A stretch of 59,990 nt of DNA, from positions 1 through 59,990 of the forward strand of contig SFFW01000013.1 in the NCBI GenBank assembly GCA_004556755.1, given 5' to 3'. A program made the translations under genes and the position numbers. Source of the DNA: Clostridiales bacterium (lineage in GTDB: Bacteria > Bacillota > Clostridia > Oscillospirales > Oscillospiraceae). The notes under the pieces were generated by a model. The model saw only the letters and a list, made by a program, of their open reading frames with translations, searched no databases and was not told where the DNA came from. Shown here piece by piece: positions 21,430-29,003 of the stretch (the first letter of the stretch is position 1; every line of letters begins with the position of its first letter).

Positions 21430-23961
21430 ATGAAAAGGATAGTAATGAGCGTCCTTGCACATGTGGACGCAGGAAAAACGACCCTCTCGGAAGCCATGCT
21501 CTACACCTGCGGCAGTATACGGACCCTCGGCAGGGTGGATCACAAAAGCAGCTTCCTTGACACGGGCGACATAGAGCGGAGCCGGGGGATAACGGTGTTC
21601 TCCAAAACCGCAATGCTTGAGTACGGGGAGCTGTCCCTGTGCCTGCTCGACACGCCGGGACACGTCGATTTTTCCCCGGAGGCGGAGCGCTGCCTTTCCG
21701 TTTCGGACTGCGCCCTGCTCGTCATCTCCGGCTCCGACGGCGTGCAGGCGCACACGGAAACGCTGTGGCGGCTGCTCAAAAAACGGGGCGTACCGTGCTT
21801 TATCTTCGTCACGAAAACCGACCTTGCGACAGCAGACCCCGACGGCGTTATGGCAGAGCTGCGTCGGCGCTTCGGCGACAGCTTCCTTGACTTTAACGAG
21901 CGCCCGACGGACGAGGCGCTTGCCCTGTGTGACGAGACGCTTTTGGACCGCTACATGGAGACGGGAGCCGTCACCGACGGCGATATAGCGGCGCTCATTC
22001 AAAACAGAAAGCTTTTCCCCGTGCTATTCGGGTCGGGGCTGAAGCTCACTAACATAGACAGGCTCATGGAGCTGCTCGCACTGTACACGGTGCAGCCGGA
22101 TTACGGTCTCGACTTCGGCGCAAGGGTCATCAAGATACTGCGCGACTCGAAGGGCAGCCGCTTAACGCTCATGAAGCTCACGGGCGGAAGGCTCTCTCTG
22201 CGGGACACGCTGAGGTATGTCGACGCATCGTATGATGTGCATGAGGAAAAGGTGACGGAGCTTCGCATATACTCCGGCGCAAAGTACGAAAAAACGGACT
22301 GCGTTTTGCCGGGCGGCGTCTGTGCGGTGAAGGGGCTGTCGGCAAGCTTCTCCGGGCAGGGTTTCGGCTTTGAGGCGGACGCTCCGTCGCCGGAGCTTGA
22401 GCCGGTCATGGAGTATGCCGTGCGACTTTTAAGAGACACCGACCCCGTGACGGCGCTCGAAAAGCTCAGAACGCTTGAGGACGAGGAGCCGTCGCTGCAT
22501 CTTGTCTGGAAGCCGCAGACGAAGGAGATCGGCATACGGCTCATGGGCAAAATGCAGACCGAGGTCATAGTGTCCGAGGCAAAGCAGCGCTTCGACCTCG
22601 ACATAAGCATAGACAGGGGCAGCGTCATGTACCGTGAGACGATCCTTGCTCCGGTCACGGGTGCGGGTCACTTTGAACCGCTGCGGCATTACGCCGAGGT
22701 GCATCTTGAGCTGTCGCCGCTGCCCGTCGGCGAGGGTCTTGAATTTACGACACGCTGCGCCGAGGATGCGCTCGACCGCAACTGGCAGCGGCTCATATTG
22801 TCGCAGCTTGCGGAAAGCGAGCTTGCCGGCGTGCTGACGGGTTCGCCGATAACGGATATGCGCATAAGCCTCATCGCCGGCAGAGCGCATTTAAAGCACA
22901 CCGAGGGCGGCGATTTTCGGGAGGCGGCGCACCGTGCGCTGCGTCAGGCGCTTATGAAGTCGCAGTCCCGTCTGCTTGAGCCGTGGTACGATTTCCGGCT
23001 CGAAGTGCCGTCGGAGTGCATAGGTCGTGCGATAGGCGATCTGCGTGACATGAGCGCAGACTTCGAGTCCGAGGTCGGGGAGGAAAATGTCTCCGTCATA
23101 TCGGGCGTATGCCCCGTGTCGGAAATGTCCGACTACGCAGGCGAGCTTGCGTCCTACACCGGGGGCAGGGGCAGACTGACGCTCAAGGTGAAGGGCTACC
23201 TACCGTGCCACAACGAAAGGGAGGTCGTCGAGCGCATCGGCTATGATCCCGCCTCCGACCCCGCAAACACCGCAGACTCTGTTTTCTGCTCCCACGGTGC
23301 GGGAAGAACGGTGAGCTGGGAGCTTGCCGACGAGTATATGCACATCGACACGGGTGCGGGCAGAGAGACCGCAGCGCCGGAGCCGAGACTGCGGCGGTAC
23401 AGCATCGACGATCGGGAGCTTGAGGCGATACTTGAGCGGGAGTTCGGACCGATACGCCGCCGTGAGTACGGCACAGTGCGCACCGACACCCGGTGTGACG
23501 AGGGCTTTGTCCCGTCGCCCAAGGACGAGCGGCTCATAATCGACGGCTACAACCTCATCTTCGGCTGGGATGAAATGAATGAGCTTGCAAAGACCGATCT
23601 CGGACTTGCAAGGGAGCGCCTCATCGACAGGCTTTGCAGCTATGCGGCGTTTAAAAACTGCGAGCCGGTGCTGGTGTTTGACGGCTACAAGGTCAAAGGC
23701 GGCGAAGGCGAGCGTGACCGTGTCGGCAGGCTTCGCATTGCCTACACCAAGGAAAACGAGACGGCGGATATGTACATCGAAAAGCTTGCCGACGAGATAG
23801 GCTCAAACATGGCGGTCAAGGTCGTCACCAACGATTCGCTCATCCGTCTGTCGGCGCTGCGCTCCGGCGTGCTGCGTATGCCGGTAAAGGAATTTGTAAA
23901 CGAGCTTCTGTTTGCGGAAGAACACATGGCGGGGTACGGAAATGGAAAGACCCGAAATTGA
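21430..23961 (+). CDS. TetM/EF-G-like translation GTPase fused to a YacP/Rae1-type NYN domain
   Basis: An 843-residue fusion. Residues 1-640 are a ribosomal-protection/EF-G-like GTPase: SVLAHVDAGKTTLSEAML (G1), SRGITVFSKTA (G2), LDTPGHVDFSPEAERCL (G3), TKTDLA (G4), then EF-G domains II-V through KVKGYLPCHNEREVVERIGYD. Residues about 700-835 form an NYN/PIN-fold nuclease domain of the YacP type: RLIIDGYNLIFGWDEMN, VLVFDGYKVKGGEGE, IAYTKENETADMYIEKLADEIG and VKVVTNDSLIRLSALRSG, with the acidic positions retained. In Bacillus subtilis YacP (Rae1) is a separate protein that cuts mRNA in the ribosomal A site. The GTPase half should reach the same site. It overlaps ylmH by 20 bases. It may be a housekeeping translation factor rather than a resistance protein. 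Confidence 0.92.
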   Translation: MKRIVMSVLAHVDAGKTTLSEAMLYTCGSIRTLGRVDHKSSFLDTGDIERSRGITVFSKTAMLEYGELSLCLLDTPGHVDFSPEAERCLSVSDCALLVISGSDGVQAHTETLWRLLKKRGVPCFIFVTKTDLATADPDGVMAELRRRFGDSFLDFNERPTDEALALCDETLLDRYMETGAVTDGDIAALIQNRKLFPVLFGSGLKLTNIDRLMELLALYTVQPDYGLDFGARVIKILRDSKGSRLTLMKLTGGRLSLRDTLRYVDASYDVHEEKVTELRIYSGAKYEKTDCVLPGGVCAVKGLSASFSGQGFGFEADAPSPELEPVMEYAVRLLRDTDPVTALEKLRTLEDEEPSLHLVWKPQTKEIGIRLMGKMQTEVIVSEAKQRFDLDISIDRGSVMYRETILAPVTGAGHFEPLRHYAEVHLELSPLPVGEGLEFTTRCAEDALDRNWQRLILSQLAESELAGVLTGSPITDMRISLIAGRAHLKHTEGGDFREAAHRALRQALMKSQSRLLEPWYDFRLEVPSECIGRAIGDLRDMSADFESEVGEENVSVISGVCPVSEMSDYAGELASYTGGRGRLTLKVKGYLPCHNEREVVERIGYDPASDPANTADSVFCSHGAGRTVSWELADEYMHIDTGAGRETAAPEPRLRRYSIDDRELEAILEREFGPIRRREYGTVRTDTRCDEGFVPSPKDERLIIDGYNLIFGWDEMNELAKTDLGLARERLIDRLCSYAAFKNCEPVLVFDGYKVKGGEGERDRVGRLRIAYTKENETADMYIEKLADEIGSNMAVKVVTNDSLIRLSALRSGVLRMPVKEFVNELLFAEEHMAGYGNGKTRN

Positions 23962-24691
23962 ACTGTTAAAACGAGCCGAGGAGCTGCTCCTTCGCAGCGA
24001 GAAAACGGGGCGCATAACGGCGACCGTGTTCCTCACTCCGGCGGAGCAGTATGCGATAGAAAAGCAGGAGAAGGCAGCGGGACGCACACCGCTGTTCTAC
24101 GGCGGCGCCGAGGGCTGCGAAAGGCGGCTTTGCTTCTTCGTGCCTGAGTATCCGGACGAGGAGCCGGAGTACGGCGACTTCATTGCGGCGCTTTCCGTGA
24201 AGGTCGGCTTCGGCGAGCCGGGGCATCGTGACTACCTCGGTGCGCTGATGGGTCTCGGCATAAAGCGTGAGTGGATCGGCGACATTCGCATCAAGGACGG
24301 CACGGCGACGGTGTTCGTGCTGCCGTCGGTTCTGCGGCACATAAAGGACAGCCTCGTGAGCGTCGGCAGGTATGGTGCAAAGGTCGAGGAGCTGCCGCTG
24401 AGCGAGATACCGCCGGCGGAGATAAAGCGGAAAAGCGTCTGCTTTTCCGTCAAAAGTCCGAGGCTCGACGCCGTGTGTGCGGCGCTGTTCGGCGTCTCCA
24501 GAAGCACGGCGGCGTCGGCGATAGGCGAGGGGCTTGTGAGCCTCAACTACTCGCCCTGCTTTAAGTGCGACGCTCCCGTAAAGACGGGCGACACGCTCTC
24601 GTACAGGGGCAAGGGCAAGGCGCTCATCGGCGATCCCGGCGGCAGGAGCCGCAAGGACAGGCTTTTTGTGAATGCCGAGATCTACGAATGA
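23942..24691 (+). CDS. ylmH: S4-domain RNA-binding protein YlmH
   Basis: A 249-residue protein of the YlmH family: an N-terminal helical region, a central domain with FFVPEYPDEEPEYGDFIAAL and HRDYLGALMGLGIKREWIGDI, and a C-terminal S4 domain (SPRLDAVCAALFGVSRSTAASAIGEGLVSLNY, about 178-209, then DTLSYRGKGKALI). YlmH binds stalled large ribosomal subunits and has been linked to ribosome quality control in Bacillus. It is usually found in the cell-division cluster near sepF/divIVA; here its start lies inside the end of the GTPase-NYN gene, so the two are translationally coupled. Confidence 0.92.
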   Translation: MERPEIELLKRAEELLLRSEKTGRITATVFLTPAEQYAIEKQEKAAGRTPLFYGGAEGCERRLCFFVPEYPDEEPEYGDFIAALSVKVGFGEPGHRDYLGALMGLGIKREWIGDIRIKDGTATVFVLPSVLRHIKDSLVSVGRYGAKVEELPLSEIPPAEIKRKSVCFSVKSPRLDAVCAALFGVSRSTAASAIGEGLVSLNYSPCFKCDAPVKTGDTLSYRGKGKALIGDPGGRSRKDRLFVNAEIYE

Positions 24692-24715
24692 ATAATTTGA
24701 AGGCTGCTTTTTCGT

Positions 24716-24751
24716 GCGGCGTCCGACGGGATTTCGGATGCCGCATTTTTT
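24716..24751 (+). terminator. Terminator of the GTPase-ylmH operon
   Basis: GCGGCGTCCG paired with CGGATGCCGC (one G-T) followed by TTTTTT, 25 bases after the ylmH stop. Confidence 0.8.
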
Positions 24752-24837
24752 ACTGCGAAATTAACGAAATTTTTATGTGTCCGTTTAGCTGCACGGCGAA
24801 AAGCGGCGTGCGTTTAAGGGCGAGGGCGCAGCGGAGG

Positions 24838-24961
24838 TTTGCAAAAATGCAGGATTTGCTTGCGCACTTATGCATTTTTGCAAAAACGGCTGCATTTTAA
24901 AATGCCAGTTCTTGCAGATTTCGGAGGTCAGAATATTCATTTTCGGCGAAAAATGAATATT
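24838..24961. repeat. Pair of perfect inverted repeats in non-coding DNA
   Basis: TTTGCAAAAATGCA (24838-24851) and its exact complement (24871-24884) form a 14-bp stem with a 19-base loop; AATATTCATTTT (24932-24943) and its complement (24950-24961) form a 12-bp stem with a 6-base loop. No coding potential is seen from 24692 to 25146. The stems could be relics of small elements or a structured RNA. Confidence 0.5.
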
Positions 24962-25032
24962 GCAGCCCGACGGGATTCATAATTCATTTTTCCGTCAAAG
25001 ACTGCCGCAAAAAAGCTGCAAGCGTCGTTTTG

Positions 25033-25072
25033 TTGTGCAACTTGCACAATGAGCTTTGTGCCGACTGCACAA
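25033..25072. promoter_or_regulatory. Twin palindromic operators TTGTGC-N5-GCACAA
   Basis: Two 17-bp palindromes, TTGTGC-AACTT-GCACAA (25033-25049) and TTGTGC-CGACT-GCACAA (25056-25072), with centres 23 bp apart, about two helical turns. They lie directly upstream of the -35 box of the microprotein gene. The spacers differ while the arms are identical, as expected for a protein-binding site. Confidence 0.65.
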
Positions 25073-25079
25073 AACGTAC

Positions 25080-25107
25080 TTGATTTTTTACAACAAAGCG
25101 CTATACT
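25080..25107 (+). promoter_or_regulatory. Promoter of the microprotein gene
   Basis: TTGATT, 16-bp spacer, TATACT, about 40 bases before the small ORF's ATG. Confidence 0.6.
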
Positions 25108-25146
25108 CAAAGCATCAGGGCAAGGTCCCAAAAATGAAAGGAGAAC

Positions 25147-25233
25147 ATGAATATGTTAGCAACGATCGGCGTTTTCGGTGCACTCTACTTTTCCTGCATG
25201 GTCGCTATGACCGTCAAGGGACTCAAGGCCTGA
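25147..25233 (+). CDS. 28-residue single-pass membrane microprotein
   Basis: ATG preceded by AAAGGAG at 4-5 bases spacing; the product begins MNMLATIGVFGALYFSCMVA, is almost entirely one hydrophobic helix (residues 3-21), and ends with a short basic tail (TVKGLKA). It has a dedicated promoter, twin upstream palindromes and a perfect terminator 18 bases after its stop, so it is a complete transcription unit and not a chance ORF. I do not recognise the family; the size and shape resemble small regulatory subunits of membrane complexes (such as KdpF- or AcrZ-like proteins) or type I toxins, but without sequence match. Confidence 0.72.
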   Translation: MNMLATIGVFGALYFSCMVAMTVKGLKA

Positions 25234-25251
25234 TTCCGAAAAGAATATAAC

Positions 25252-25280
25252 AAAGCGGGACTGCAACGCAGTCCCGCTTT
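25252..25280 (+). terminator. Terminator of the microprotein gene
   Basis: AAAGCGGGACTGC-AAC-GCAGTCCCGCTTT, a perfect 13-bp stem followed by T. Confidence 0.85.
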
Positions 25281-25360
25281 TCAGTGCGTCAAAAAAGTTT
25301 GGCTTTTTTGATGGCTATAATCCGACTTGTGAAGGGACCTTTCTCGCTGCGGCTCGCTCA

Positions 25361-25407
25361 CGGTGCGGCTCTGACATGCCCCCGGCATGTCATTCACTAC
25401 CGCACCG
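25361..25407. repeat. Two-tier hairpin element related to the tRNA-Ser insert
   Basis: Outer stem CGGTGCGG/CCGCACCG (8 bp), asymmetric internal loop CTCT / ATTCACTA, inner stem GACATGCC-CCC-GGCATGTC (8 bp). The plan, the GCGGCTCT lead-in and the three-base tip equal those of the insert in tRNA-Ser (1224-1264, minus strand), but the stem sequences differ. The rest of 25283-25494 has no gene. Confidence 0.5.
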
Positions 25408-25494
25408 CCGCTTTGCTATCCCCTCGCACTCCCCCTGCTGCGCATTAGATTTTGCGCCGCTGCATCGGATTTATCCCGGTTCTTTGACAGATCG

Positions 25495-25528
25495 AAAACC
25501 GTGGAAAGCTTTGCTCTCCACGGTTTTT
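25495..25528. terminator. Terminator-like hairpin
   Basis: AAACCGTGGA...TCCACGGTTTT around an 11-base loop; on the minus strand it would end the small ORF at 25535-25717. Confidence 0.6.
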
Positions 25529-25534
25529 CCATGT

Positions 25535-25717
25535 TTACGGTATGAATCTTATTGCCATGCTCTCCTTTGTCTTGCGCACAAAGCACAGCTCCTGCGTCGG
25601 CGCCTCGGCGTTTTGTGCGGGGAGAGAGTCGCCTGCAGGGTCCGATACACGGCTCCAGACCTTCGCAAATTTCTCGTTGTCGAATACGGTGTCAGTCAAA
25701 TCAATCACCCGCCGCAT
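25535..25717 (-). CDS. Possible 60-residue protein of unknown function
   Basis: An open frame starting MRRVIDLTDTVFDNEKFAKV and ending TKESMAIRFIP, immediately before a terminator-like hairpin on its own strand. Composition looks protein-like (mixed charged and hydrophobic, no low complexity). Against it: no convincing Shine-Dalgarno or promoter, and no family I know. It is divergent from rsmE. Low confidence. Confidence 0.35.
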   Translation of the reverse strand: MRRVIDLTDTVFDNEKFAKVWSRVSDPAGDSLPAQNAEAPTQELCFVRKTKESMAIRFIP

Positions 25718-25778
25718 TATATGCTTTTTCTTGCAATGCGGTGAGAAATATGCGATAATCCCAAGAGAGGTGAATGCA

Positions 25779-26510
25779 ATGCCCAGATTCTTTATGCTCG
25801 GAACGAACCTGTCCGGCGGCAGAGCCATGATATACGGCAGGGACGCCGAACACATCCGTGTACTCAGACTGCGCCCCGGCGAAAGCCTGACCGTGTGCGA
25901 CGGTATGGGGACGGACTACAGGTGCCGTCTCGTGCGCTCGGACAGGGACGAGGCGGAGGCAGAGGTCGTCGAGGTGGTGCCGTGCAAGGCGGAGCCGAGA
26001 GTTAAAACGAAGGTGATCTGCGGTCTGCCCAAGGGCGACAAGACGGATTTTATCATACAAAAAGCGGTCGAGGCGGGAGCCTGCGAGATCATGTTCACCG
26101 TCAGCGAACGATGCATAGTTAAGCCTGAGCAGGCGGAGAAAAAGCTTGAGCGCTGGAACCGCATTTCCGAGGAGGCGGCAAAGCAGTCGGGGCGTGGGAT
26201 CATCCCGCAGGTGAGCCTGCTTAACTCCTTTGCCTCGGCGCTCGACGCCGCCAAAAAGTGCGAGCTTGCGCTTTTTATGTACGAGACGGGCGAGAGGGAG
26301 AGCCTCTCGAACGCTCTCTCGGAGGCGAAAAACGTCACGACGGCGGCGATCATAACAGGTCCCGAAGGCGGCTTTGAGAAGTACGAGGTCGATCTTGCAA
26401 GGGCGTGCGGTATGCATATCTGCACGATGGGCAACCGCATCCTGCGCTGCGAAACGGCGCCGATCGTCGCCCTCTCCTCACTGATGTTCGCAAGCGGCGA
26501 TCTTGAGTAA
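25779..26510 (+). CDS. rsmE: 16S rRNA (uracil1498-N3)-methyltransferase RsmE
   Basis: A 243-residue SPOUT-class methyltransferase, normal length. It starts MPRFFMLG with the PUA-like N-terminal domain (HIRVLRLRPGESLTVCDG), followed by VICGLPKGDKTDFIIQKAVEAG, the SERCIVKPEQAEKKLERWNRI-EEAAKQSGR segment typical of RsmE, and the knot motifs IITGPEGGFEKYEVDLA and MGNRILRCETAPIVALS. ATG 25779 is set by AGAGAGGTG 7 bases upstream. It methylates N3 of U1498 in the decoding region of mature 30S subunits. Monocistronic, ended by a strong terminator. Confidence 0.95.
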   Translation: MPRFFMLGTNLSGGRAMIYGRDAEHIRVLRLRPGESLTVCDGMGTDYRCRLVRSDRDEAEAEVVEVVPCKAEPRVKTKVICGLPKGDKTDFIIQKAVEAGACEIMFTVSERCIVKPEQAEKKLERWNRISEEAAKQSGRGIIPQVSLLNSFASALDAAKKCELALFMYETGERESLSNALSEAKNVTTAAIITGPEGGFEKYEVDLARACGMHICTMGNRILRCETAPIVALSSLMFASGDLE

Positions 26511-26520
26511 AACCGAATTA

Positions 26521-26564
26521 AACGAAAAACCGTGTCTTTTTTAAAAGACACGGTTTTTCGTTTT
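26521..26564. terminator. Bidirectional terminator
   Basis: AACGAAAAACCGTGTCTTTT with its exact complement across a two-base loop, between convergent rsmE and the SCP2 gene. Confidence 0.85.
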
Positions 26565-26571
26565 GAGTCGA

Positions 26572-26979
26572 TCACCACTCGGTCCTGCCGCCGAGACGCT
26601 TGCACTCGGTGATGACGTTGTGGGTGTCCAGCATTTTGAGTGCCTTTAAGAGGCTGCCCTTGAGCTTTATCTTGCCGGAGGTCAGCGCCTTGACGGTATT
26701 AAGCTCACCCGTCATGGTCTGAACGAAAGGCTCATAGTCGCAGTCGGAGGTGTAGTCTGCTGCGGGAGCGTTTTCCCTGCCTTCGCCTCTCTTGATGTCG
26801 GTCAGCACACCGTCCTTGAGTATGTACAGATACCACACGGTGCCGCCGCCGCACTGAGGCACGGCGTTGTAGCATTCGCAGAGCGAAAGCGTGAGCTTTG
26901 AGGGGGTCTTGCCGGAGGAGAAGGTGTCTTTCATAAGAGCCTCAAACTCTTTTCCCCATTCTTCGGTCAGAAATTTCAT
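26572..26979 (-). CDS. SCP2 sterol-carrier-like domain protein
   Basis: A 135-residue protein matching the SCP2 lipid-binding fold: TLSLCECYNAVPQCGGGTVWYLYILKDGVL, then the strand-helix end DYTSDCDYEPFVQTMTGELNTVKALTSGKIKLKGSLLKALKML, the typical G-K-x-x-x-x-G-D/S signature. Such domains bind hydrophobic molecules. ATG 26979 has AAGGAGCG upstream. It is the last gene of the operon dnaD-dnaC-DUF2804-SCP2, starting 10 bases after the DUF2804 stop. Confidence 0.8.
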   Translation of the reverse strand: MKFLTEEWGKEFEALMKDTFSSGKTPSKLTLSLCECYNAVPQCGGGTVWYLYILKDGVLTDIKRGEGRENAPAADYTSDCDYEPFVQTMTGELNTVKALTSGKIKLKGSLLKALKMLDTHNVITECKRLGGRTEW

Positions 26980-26989
26980 GGTGCGCTCC

Positions 26990-28021
26990 TTACCATTTGT
27001 TTTCGACTTTCTCGGCAAAGCCGGGGAAGTCCTTAACCTCGATGACCGTACCGTCGTCAAGCACCGCCTTGCCGGTGAACATACCGAACACCTGATGCTG
27101 ATCGCTCTTTATGAGCTTTACGTCGGTGCAGGATGCACGGTCCAAAACGGGACGGAAGTCCATTTCGAATCTGCCGTCGTCGGAGGTGAAGGTCCAGGGG
27201 GAGAGGAAGTCCTTCTCGTCGCCGGGGATATTGAACTTCACCTGACTGAGCTTGTGCGCCTTGCCGTTATAAAACAGCATATTTTCGCTTGCGGCGGAGG
27301 TGTCGCCGAAGCCGTAGCCGATGTTCCAGCCGAAGGGAACGCCGTCGACGGCGCCCGATGCCGAACCCCAGTACCATGTGTTGTGGTAGGTCCAAACGCC
27401 CCTGCCCCAGTCGAGAACGGCAAAGCTGTCGTCGGGGTCGAAAACGTAGGTCCTGCCGTCGTACACGACCTCGCCCTTTGCCCTCATGCAGTTTATTTTC
27501 TGATTGTAGTAGAAATGCTTTTCCTTTGAAAACGGAGTGCATATGACCATGCTCTCCTCCGGCTCATCGAAAAGCTCCACCTTTGCGTACAGGGAGCCGG
27601 CGGGTCCGAACTTCTTCATCTGGGCGATGAGGGTGCGCTTGCCGCTGCCGTCGTTTTTGAAGCAGAGGTCATAGCCCTTGCCGCCGCTGTGAACGTCGCC
27701 CGACGCACTGGTCTCCGGCAGGTTCTTTTTGCCCTTCGGCATGAAGCTCATGGGACTTGTGGTGATCTCCCAGCCCTCCTCGAAGTCAAGCAGACTGATG
27801 GAGTCAAGCCCCATATAGCTGTTGTCTGCGACGGTGAGCGCAAGGGCGAATCTTCCGTTGTTCACAAGGTAGTAGTCCCACTCCTTGATACGAAGACTGC
27901 CCGCCTTTATAGCGCTTCTTTCGTAGATGGGCAGAAGCTTTTTGGCATAGCCCGGCTCGGTGAGGTCGCCGTTTGCGTTAAGAAGGGGTATTGCGCTTTT
28001 GATCTCGTGCTGCTCGGTCAT
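26990..28021 (-). CDS. DUF2804 family protein
   Basis: A 343-residue cytoplasmic protein. DUF2804 is recognised from DYYLVNNGRFALALTVADNSYMG, FDPDDSFAVLDWGRGVWTYHNTWYWGSASG and FGWNIGYGFGDTSAASENMLFYNG, with DFRPVLDRA near the end. The fold is probably a two-part beta barrel related to lipocalin-like hydratases, but no function is established. It overlaps the DnaC-like gene by 4 bases and is followed by an SCP2 gene, so a lipid-related job for this pair is the simplest inference. ATG 28021 has AAAGGAGAG upstream. Confidence 0.85.
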   Translation of the reverse strand: MTEQHEIKSAIPLLNANGDLTEPGYAKKLLPIYERSAIKAGSLRIKEWDYYLVNNGRFALALTVADNSYMGLDSISLLDFEEGWEITTSPMSFMPKGKKNLPETSASGDVHSGGKGYDLCFKNDGSGKRTLIAQMKKFGPAGSLYAKVELFDEPEESMVICTPFSKEKHFYYNQKINCMRAKGEVVYDGRTYVFDPDDSFAVLDWGRGVWTYHNTWYWGSASGAVDGVPFGWNIGYGFGDTSAASENMLFYNGKAHKLSQVKFNIPGDEKDFLSPWTFTSDDGRFEMDFRPVLDRASCTDVKLIKSDQHQVFGMFTGKAVLDDGTVIEVKDFPGFAEKVENKW

Positions 28022-28995
28022 TTCGCATCTCTCCTTTTCATGGTTCTTATATCCCGTCCCGCAAAGGGCAGCTTCGTAAACTCGCCCTCTATGCGGGAGC
28101 ATATCTGATCTCCGTAGCGCCGACGCAGCTCGGCGTCACCGCAGTTGGTGCTGATGACGGTCTTCTTGCCGTTTACGAGCCTTGTATTTATGAGCGTGTA
28201 CAGTGCGCTTATTGCCATCGGCGTCGCCATCTCGGTGCCGAGGTCGTCGAGTATCATGAGGTCGCAGTCGAGCATACGCTGCGTCTTTTCCGACGCTGCC
28301 GCTGCGGTCTCGACGTCCCGTGCAAACTTGCGAAGCTCGAATGCATCGAGTGCAGAGGAGGCAGTGTCGTAGCAGACGGAAAAGCCCTTCTCGGCAACGG
28401 TCCTCGCTATGCAGGCGGAAAGGTAGGTCTTGCCCAAGCCGGTGCCGCCCTGAAACAGCAGGTTCATTGAGTTTTTGCCGAAGCTTGCGGCATACTCCCG
28501 ACAGGTGAAGAACACTATCTCCATGCTCTCGGCGTATTCCCCGTAAAGCGAAAGATCGAAGCGCTCAAAGCTCTCGTCGCCGTTTTTAAGCAGTACGCCG
28601 AGCTCCGAGGTGATCTCACGGTTATAAAGCCTTTTCAGGCAGTCGCACATCCTGCCGCCGATATAGCCCGTGTCCCGACAATCGGGACAGGAGTAAATTT
28701 CGTCGAGATAGTCCTCGGGGTAGCCGTTTTGAATGAGCAGCTCACGCTTGCGGCGCTGGAGCGCAAGGCTCTCCTCCTCAAGCCGCTTTACGGCGTCTGC
28801 GGGGGGAGCGTCCTTTTTAAGCGCAAGCCCCACAAGCTCCGCCATCTGACTGCGGAGCCTTGCGTCTATCGACTCAAGCTCCGGGATGCGGCGGTATAAG
28901 CTCCGAATACGTGCGCTGCGTTCTGCGGCGTTTGCGCTTCGTATGCGCTCAAGCTCGTCTCTGGCGTCAGCCAGCAGTTTTCCGTCAAGTGCCAT
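28018..28995 (-). CDS. DnaC/DnaI-type helicase loader ATPase
   Basis: A 325-residue AAA+ protein. An N-terminal coiled region (ARDELERIRSANAAERSARI) and a zinc-binding motif CPDCRDTGYIGGRMCDC (about 106-122) precede the AAA+ domain with Walker A LFQGGTGLGKTYLSACIA, Walker B CDLMILDDLGTE and sensor motif KTVISTNC. This is the arrangement of clostridial DnaC/DnaI loaders that place the replicative helicase on DNA. It begins 8 bases after the dnaD gene, forming a primosome pair. IstB-type transposition ATPases are similar, but no istA is present. Confidence 0.9.
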   Translation of the reverse strand: MALDGKLLADARDELERIRSANAAERSARIRSLYRRIPELESIDARLRSQMAELVGLALKKDAPPADAVKRLEEESLALQRRKRELLIQNGYPEDYLDEIYSCPDCRDTGYIGGRMCDCLKRLYNREITSELGVLLKNGDESFERFDLSLYGEYAESMEIVFFTCREYAASFGKNSMNLLFQGGTGLGKTYLSACIARTVAEKGFSVCYDTASSALDAFELRKFARDVETAAAASEKTQRMLDCDLMILDDLGTEMATPMAISALYTLINTRLVNGKKTVISTNCGDAELRRRYGDQICSRIEGEFTKLPFAGRDIRTMKRRDAK

Positions 28996-29003
28996 GTTTC
29001 ACC

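Noticed and set aside
21430..23961. Acquired tetracycline-resistance gene
   Set aside because: No mobile-element context, short leader without attenuator, native base composition and a fused nuclease domain suggest a chromosomal translation factor; resistance is not excluded.
25033..25049. Rex operator
   Set aside because: The arms resemble TTGTG...CACAA but spacing is one base shorter than Rex sites in both tandem copies, so another regulator is more likely.
28018..28995. IstB transposition ATPase of an IS21-type element
   Set aside because: No IstA partner or terminal repeats; neighbouring dnaD and the Cys-motif favour a DnaC/DnaI helicase loader.
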